64,000 nucleotides of DNA, taken from Ceratodon purpureus (lineage: Eukaryota; Streptophyta; Bryopsida; Pseudoditrichales; Ditrichaceae). Below are positions 57,465 through 64,000 of this stretch, piece after piece. The notes under the pieces were generated by a model that worked only from the letters and a program-made list of their open reading frames with translations, was not told the DNA's origin and ran no database searches. Where the stretch lies: contig CM026423.1 in NCBI GenBank assembly GCA_014871385.1, positions 17,535,690-17,599,689 of the forward strand. The letters run 5' to 3'. The translations under genes were made by a program, and so were the position numbers. Numbering within the stretch: the stretch's first letter is position 1; the number at the start of each line of letters is the position of its first letter.

Positions 57465-60430
57465 CTAATTAAGCACTGAGAAGCCCGACGAGGACGCTTC
57501 AGAAGTCCGGTTTGACGAGCCTGCTGCTTCTTCCGCTACCTTCGTCCATACGTTTGCCATTTTCTTTGAGTAGCCAACCTAGAAACGTACAAAACATTAT
57601 CACAAATACGAACCAGAGATAAGAATATGAATTCCATTGAAATACTCAAAATTACTCGAAAGATACTACTTATTGAGTGGCTTATCGTCATCTACTAGAA
57701 CCATTTAGAATGAGCACAAGCATCCCGAGGTTTTTCCTAATTCAGATTCGACGGTGTACCTGAGTTTGGATTAAACCCTGCAACATATTCATGAAGTCCC
57801 GATTTCTCTCCTCGTCAAAACGCTTTAACTCAGCTTTGTTACGATCCTGCAGGTTAAAAGTACGGTTCAATATACCAACAAGAGTAAACGTTGCAAAATC
57901 CCTCTTGGCATCAGAGTATCTGTCACCGATTACGTGGTATATACCTTAATCTGATCATACTGCTTATGAGAAAGCTGATATGCTTCATCTGTATTCTTCA
58001 AGGATTCTTTGAGTTCTTCTGTTTTACGGTTCTGTGACTTGCTGCCTCCAAAAACCTTGCTAGATGCAGCAACCGACTTCTCGATTTGCTTATTGAGAGT
58101 CGCTACATCTGTTGTCAGAGTTTGCACTGTTATTAGTGCATTATTGCGGTCCAAAAATGCAGAATGTAAGGCCTGCATCAAGCCTAGATACTCGTGCAAT
58201 TCATCCTGCCACAATACCACAATCATCAATAAAAAAGGTCTGCAAAAGGGTGGAAGGTTTACGAAGCTAGCGGTAGAATGGCCAATACAATCCAAATGAA
58301 GCAATTACCAGCATTCATAAATGAAGCATGTATCCTGACTTAATAGAACGACTATCTATACGGGCTTATTTCTATCACGTGCAATACACTGCTGACCCTC
58401 GACACGGTTCTGCACTTCGCAATCCCTGTGCAAATCCAGTCCTCTTTCTTCATCGTTAAAACCAAGTCTGGCGAACCAATTCTATCTAGAATAACTCAGA
58501 TTCATGTAAACAAAGATTTGTGACACGTTTTATATAGCGAGTTGTTTATCATTAGAAACATTTGCAGCATCTCCTAACTCTTGAAATTGCGACATCAGAC
58601 TTTTGTTAAAAAAGACAAGATGAGGTAGAGACACAAACCAAATGTTTCACAGACAACGCATTAGATTCTCGATAGAAGCGGCTTGCTTTAACAGCAGCAG
58701 TAGCTGTACGCTTCGCATCGGCAGCAAAAACACGCTGACAAGGGACAATTGTACTCTCTGTTTCAAACTTAGCCAGTTTGATGAAGGTTAGGCCTAGGTT
58801 TCCCATAACTTCACCAACTTCCTGTTGCCCTTTCACCCACGTCTCGGCCTGCACAATGTTCAAGTTTTCATGAGCAAGTTGCAAAAGTTTCTGTATGCTC
58901 TCCAGCAAAGCATGTCATGAGCTCTCTTGGCTGGCAACAATCTTGGTTTGCACATAGCGTGTCCATCTTACAGAACACAAAAACTATTGTATCATTTGAG
59001 GCCAAATCCTCTCATCCAATAGAAAGGTAGACAGAGATGACGCGTTCATTCTCTGTTGTAAGAGAGGTTGCAATTGATCACCTGCTGGGACGCATAACTC
59101 AATTGACGTTCAAGATCCGTCAATTTTTCTTTGTTTTCCAAGAACTCTTTATCTTCTTCGATAACAACAGGTTTTCCACTGCTCCAGTCATTTGTGACAG
59201 ATTGCTTCAGCTCTTTGAACATCCGAAGCAGCTCTCGGCCTCTAGCAGGTTGCGCAGCTTCTTGAGGACTTAGCATTGAACTAGTTTCTCCAAAAAGTTG
59301 AAGTGGGAGTTTGACAGCACCATCTAGCATTCGAGATGCAATATCTGGAGTTGGTTGAAGAGGCAATCGTCCCTGCATGAGAAAGCCATTGTAGATCAGA
59401 AAAACGGGTACCACATAATTATCAGCACCATCTTAATTGCAGCATTCAGACAATGGACCATTTCGGGAACTAATGATATTTATAGAATCAAGCGGCAAAA
59501 ACTTCTCCTAAACAATGCTTCATTGGTCTAAAAACATGTAGTAAAAGACAAATATGGGCTTGCCTTTCCTTACACATGTAACAAGCTATCTAAGACACAA
59601 CTCTCTATATCTCGAATCTACCAACCTATGAACACGGACAATCTTTCCTTCGTTAAGTACTAGGACAAACTCACCTCAGCTTGGAGAAATATCCGAAGCT
59701 CGTCGCTGTGACGGAGAACCGGATGACTAGCGAGTCTGGCCAAGTATTTTTCCAGGGCTGCTCTCCGTTGTTCAATAAATTCCACCTTTTGCATCACTTG
59801 ACTATCCACAACACTCTTATCTGGACGAGGAGGGATAAAATACCCTCTGTAACTTTCTGCTAGCTTATCAGCCAAAGTGACAACATCGCGAAACCTTCTC
59901 TTCACACAAAATTCTGAACCCAAGTAGGATGGAATGTTCGTGTGTGTAGAGAACTTGTATGTCACGTATGATGACCCTCCTGGTACTAGAGAACTTCCTG
60001 TCTCTGGCACTTTTTGGGGATCAGATACTCTCACTGACAAAAACTCCGAAGATGGGGATGAAGTGAATGAAGGAGAAGAATGAATGCCCAAGTCAGGTGA
60101 ACTGCCGTTTAAATCATCGCCCATGTAAGGGGAAAAAATTGCATCTGCATATGAAGGTGGCTCAATCATCGTGTCTCTCAAACTGTGGCTGCGGCCTGAG
60201 TTCTGAAATCCCTTGCTGAATGAATCTCTAAACTTGCCTGTGGGCTGCTCTGGACTTGCCGCCAGAGGATGAGCTTCATGAACCATTGACCCTCCACCCG
60301 ACATAGCACTCCGGTAGTCACTGGTGGAAAGGAACGAATGAGGATTGTCTTCTAAAACCAAACTCTCCATCGCATCCGTTGACGTATAAAGCCGCGCTTG
60401 CTGTGCATTACCCTCCCCGGAACCCATCAT
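57465..60430 (-). CDS. SNX2: Sorting nexin 2 (PX-BAR, retromer-associated)
   Basis: Six exons on the minus strand: 60430-59675, 59372-59082, 58848-58639, 58205-57945, 57846-57760 and 57578-57465, all in frame, 572 residues. The N-terminal 130 residues are Ser/Pro-rich and unstructured. The PX domain is at about 131-252, with RRFRD (178-182), the phosphoinositide-binding RGYFIPPRPDKS (195-206) and RRAALEKYLARLASHP. The BAR domain fills 253-572 with blocks typical of plant SNX2: ASRMLDGAVKLP, TATAAVKASRFYRE, AASSKVFGGSKSQNRKTEEL and KKMANVWTKVAEEA. SNX1/SNX2 dimers bind endosomal PI3P and shape tubules for retromer recycling of vacuolar sorting receptors. A second ATG follows directly (60427); the first is used. 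Confidence 0.95.
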
Positions 60431-63400
60431 GGCATCCAACTACCTCAGAGCCGTGCTTCCTCGAAATTCAAAAGTAAAGATTCAGCTTTGTTCTGTTGAC
60501 CTGTTACAAATGAACAAAGCAACTAAGAGAAAAAACTATGGAATTTAACGTTTCAAGCACTCAAAGACGATACTGTATCATCCGAAAAACAACTCGAGTA
60601 GCAACTAGAACCAAGATGCATCAAAGTCATGAAAAGACCTATGCAACCAACATGGCTTAGCGTGATATGTGATTGCAAATGGGACTTCAGTTGCCGCGAT
60701 GTCGAGCAAACCATCCCTAGATCACCGTTGAAGGGAGACGATAACTATTCGCTAGGTGAAGTTCTCAAAATTGAGAGATCTACTTACAGCAGCAAGATTG
60801 GTTGGAACATCGACCCTTTCATCCAGACCATAGCTACTCAAAGTAAACAATAGTCCTCGGTCTACAAGTTTGACTGTCTGCTAAGTACCACTTCCTACAT
60901 CGGAAGTTCCTAGGATGCAATATACGACTCAAGTAGCATTACAGAAAGAATCGTCTCAACAGTCAGCTCGAACTTATCACCTCGAATACAGACTCTAGTC
61001 GGTGTTCGCAAGCCATATCCGATGCACGTAAAATAGTGTTCTTGACCCGTAGGTCAGAGAATAAACCAGATAAACCGTTCGAGTAAGAAGCTCCTCTTTC
61101 TTGATGTCACAGTTGAAGAAGACGTGGAGTGCAAGACTTCTAGGCACATCACTTACCATCAAGCTCCCATAAACACAACATGCCTATTCTTTTCGTCAAA
61201 AACACGCACTCCCATGTCAAGTTATGACGTGATTACTACTCAAACTCAGCTAATGATTTTGCAAGTGCCTGATCAATACCCTCGTCTCCAACTGCTTCTC
61301 CAACGTCATAAAACAACTCACAAACGTCCTCCGGTCTGACCTAGCTAGTGCCTGTGCCTAACATCCCAGTAATCGATCAACCCAAAAAGCCCATACTTGA
61401 GTATTCACTCTTCTGTGGGTTAATCTGATACAAAAGGTAAAACCTTGAATCACCAATTCCTACAAGCACGACTGCCACTACATATAACCCTAAATCATCT
61501 CAATTTCAAGAGAAACATTACCTATAAACCGCCAGGCCTCATAGATAACCATTTCCAACGATATTTCGCGTCCTAAACCTCGTCCTAAACTCTCGCATAT
61601 GCTCCAACATCAATTACTCTCTCCAAATCCTTCCTACTCAACACCCACTTTCAGAAGAAAGCCAAATCTAAGGCCAAGTCTTTGACAGAAATTCACAAAC
61701 CTTTTCCCTTGTACAACCTCGGTGTCGGTGTCCAGCAATCGAACTCCTCTCCTCGTTAGAAAAAACACCGTAACCCTTTCCGCACAGCCAGAACAAGATC
61801 AACCTTCCTTCCGCTAAAGCTCTACTCAAAGGATACAACAGAATAGCAGATCGAGCTTCGGAGATTTTGGCTTAGAGCATCCCCAGTCTTCGTCCCCTCA
61901 CTGTAAGCCCTAGAGTCCTTCGACGCACAATTTTTCAGTATGGTAGAGCATCCCCACTCCAACACGCTATCCAACACGCTACAGCCTCTCTCCAAACCAA
62001 CTCTATCTTTTCACTGACCTAAAATTACCATACATTGAAATTCAACCATCATTAGAAGCGCATTAAAATAAACGTGAGATCAATTTCTTAAGAACAAAAC
62101 AATTGTAAAAATTTGACAGAGGTGAAATGTCCCATTGAAAACGTCACCACGTTTTCAAATTTTAGAGGGAGTAAACCGAATCTTGCTTAAAAATGGAAAA
62201 AATCCTTCCACACTCCCTCTAAAATTTGGAGATGTTTAATTTTAGTTCAGTCAAAAGGTAGGTTTGGTTTGGAGGGAGGCTTTAGCGTGTTGGATTGGGG
62301 ATGCACTTACAGGTTTGGTGGAATTGTGGATCTCCCTTGAAAGGTAACATGTAAAGTGTTTTTTTACCTGGGTTTGGTTTTTTTTTCACAGCTTCTTGTA
62401 GGGTTTGGAACAACCAAGTGTAGTGGAAAGAAGATAGAAAGATGAGAACTTGAAATTTTTTATTTTCGGCCATTACGGGTGGCCTAGAACGGCTTGAAAT
62501 TTAGAGGTGTTTAGAGGTCACCATTGAGAGTTTATAGGACCCTTAAGCCTTCAACTTTAGTACTAGGAAAGGCGACGCTCACAGAACTGGGTCTCTCTAC
62601 CATACGTTGATTTTGATGCAAGATGGAGTTGATTTATATCAAGCTGGTAACGATGTAAAAGTTCCAGATGTTGGACTAATCAATGATGTTGACTACGAAA
62701 GTTGGTGATGTGATATAATGGTGAAGATGCAACAGACACGAAAACAACTTCAACCAAGCAGGCAACACGCTTGCTGTTGTTGGTATAAGGTAGAAGGACC
62801 TATAACCGACCACTTAAGGTTTTTAGCATATGTTTTTGAGGCAAATAATTTGAAAAGGATTTTTCCCCTGTACAAACATAAGGTTATTGTTGAATGCAAA
62901 AACTTTTGGAATTTTATTTCCAATATTGAAATAGTTACAATTTTTTAAGTGAAAAGTTGAAAACCACCCATAACTAATATGTAGGCCCACCTAAAACCAA
63001 CCACCATGACACCAAAACTTGATCACTATACTGTACTACTACCAAAATATTCCCATATGATTCCCTTTTTACCAATTATGCTTGATACTTTCTTCTAGAT
63101 TTTACAAGATTTTAAATATGAAAACTTGTCGGAGTTGGAGAAGTCTATTGATTGCTTATGGTGACCCGGTCGACTATGGGTGCCTCTGCCTTATTGGTGG
63201 CTTGCACATCCTACAATGGATCTTGCAACGACAAATGAACTACACAGATGGCCATGTAATAATAGTGAGATATTTATGGTGATCTATGTTCTAGCATTCT
63301 ATCTTACCTCGGCATCATTGATACTTGCAGTGGTGCCATCTCTTCTTATGCCTAGAGGAGTCATGTCTAACCATTAAACAGGCTCGATAAGCAATATCAT

Positions 63401-63728
63401 ATTCGTTAGATCCCATCTTGCTAGCAAGTGAAATGATTACCATTTCATTTGCAGCTGCATCTGATCGCATTGCAACTGGAATGATCACCAGTTTGATTGC
63501 AACTGCCAATTTCCTCACACGACTCACGAGGTTGAAATTTTACGATAAATCAAATATACAAAGGATTTGTCAGTTTAATTTTCGTGATTTGTATAAAAAA
63601 GATGTAAGGCGGGTGGAATACGCTAGCGGTATGAAAAAGATCCGACACTCCGACCATAGGGGTATCATATTAAATAATGTAAGCAAGAGCTCTTTTAACA
63701 CCAGCAAAATAACTGAACTCTAGGCATA
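60431..63728. other. SNX2 upstream region and repeat-bearing spacer
   Basis: From 60,440 to about 61,900 lie the SNX2 leader and promoter; an acceptor-like ACAG near 60,505 suggests a 5'UTR intron. A MITE-like element occupies 61945-62304. From 62,500 to 63,700 are AT-rich sequence and open frames without recognisable motifs. One minus-strand frame near 63,470-63,450 reads AMRSDAAANEM, which resembles the start of the terminal exon at 63,872 (AMRSDAMFQDA). Confidence 0.5.
61945..62304. mobile_element. MITE-like element with GAGCATCCCCA ends
   Basis: The left arm (GAGCATCCCCA, then TCCAACACGCTA and GCCTCTCTCCAAACC, to about 62005) pairs with the right arm at about 62260-62304. The left arm has an extra TCCAACACGCTA copy. 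An inner inverted repeat (AAATTTTAGAGGGAGT, 62156-62171, and 62212-62227) is also present. The GAGCATC(T/C)CCA start recalls common plant MITE ends. No clear target duplication is visible. Confidence 0.6.
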
Positions 63729-63872
63729 TCACTTCTGTGGAGCTTGGTTAGATTTCTTTTGCCGTTTCTTTGGTCTACCTTCTCCCCTCTTCTCAGCTAA
63801 TTTTTTTCTAATATCTAGCAACTTCTTGCTCGCATCTTGGAACATTGCATCTGACCGCATCGCAAGCATATT
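63729..63872 (-). CDS. Terminal exon of a gene entering from the right (partial)
   Basis: After a good acceptor (GAACAG at 63873-63878) an open frame of 47 codons plus stop reads AMRSDAMFQDASKKLLDIRKK, then LAEKRGEGRPKKRQKKSNQAPQK. It is highly basic, with GRPKKRQKK like an AT-hook or nuclear signal at the C-terminus. No in-frame stop occurs before the acceptor. The rest of the gene lies beyond 64,000, so I cannot name it. The frame is inferred from coding character only. Confidence 0.45.
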   Translation of the reverse strand, partial: NMLAMRSDAMFQDASKKLLDIRKKLAEKRGEGRPKKRQKKSNQAPQK

Positions 63873-64000
63873 CTGTTCAAGGAAAAAAAGAAAAACAATT
63901 CGTTAGAGATTCTTCAAACGTTAGAATCTGCAGAAACTCCATCTAAATATTTCAATTCGATTTATAAATTTCCTCTGCCGACAAACTCGTCAAGAAAAGA

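Overview
The window is nuclear DNA of a land plant. Genes have many short GT-AG introns, 5'UTR introns and typical plant families: a WRC-domain protein, plant-type sorting nexin 2, organellar ClpB, cytosolic G6PDH and a nuclear L22 with an organelle presequence. Gene islands of moderate GC sit in AT-rich, repeat-filled spacers. The two HGD-type kinases and the decayed SWIM/MULE-like ORF look most like what I know from bryophytes and other non-seed plants. That assignment is inference, not proof.

Layout. 1-7.1 kb: a decayed mobile-element-like ORF (minus), then AT-rich gene desert. 7.5-9.4 kb: organellar ribosomal protein uL22 (plus). 10.6-11.7 kb: RAMP4/SERP ER protein (minus). 11.7-16.3 kb: repeat-rich spacer with a hairpin element, LTR-like promoter repeats, a TTAA-flanked inverted-repeat element and a minisatellite. 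16.3-17.55 kb: a second RAMP4 copy whose C-terminus is replaced by a DnaJ-X-like segment. 18.6-22 kb: ZCCHC8/PSP-type zinc-knuckle protein (plus). 22-27.6 kb: spacer and a long G6PDH leader. 27.7-32.5 kb: cytosolic G6PDH, 15 coding exons (plus). 32.5-35.4 kb: spacer with two inverted-repeat elements. 35.5-37.2 kb: glycine-zipper protein (plus). 38.5-40.8 kb: WRC-domain protein (minus). 41-44.2 kb: spacer with MITEs, a 31-bp minisatellite and a possible heat-shock element. 44.8-49.4 kb: ClpB, mitochondrial type (plus). 50.1-53.1 kb: kinase with a repeat-bearing tail (minus). 55.0-56.5 kb: related kinase (plus), head-to-head with the previous one. 57.5-60.4 kb: sorting nexin 2 (minus). 60.4-63.7 kb: spacer with a MITE. 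63.7-63.9 kb: terminal exon of a gene running off the right end (minus).

The genes do not form one pathway; most are conserved housekeeping genes. The novelty lies in three places. One is the segmental duplication that moved RAMP4 and created a RAMP4-DnaJX chimera. The second is the divergent pair of HGD (non-RD) kinases. The third is a varied set of non-autonomous inverted-repeat elements, including one with piggyBac-like TTAA ends and one Emigrant/pogo-like.

Exon boundaries were set by hand from GT/AG sites and reading-frame phase. For uL22, G6PDH, the glycine-zipper gene, ClpB, the first kinase and SNX2 every junction keeps frame. The 5' end of the zinc-knuckle gene and one junction of the WRC gene are uncertain.
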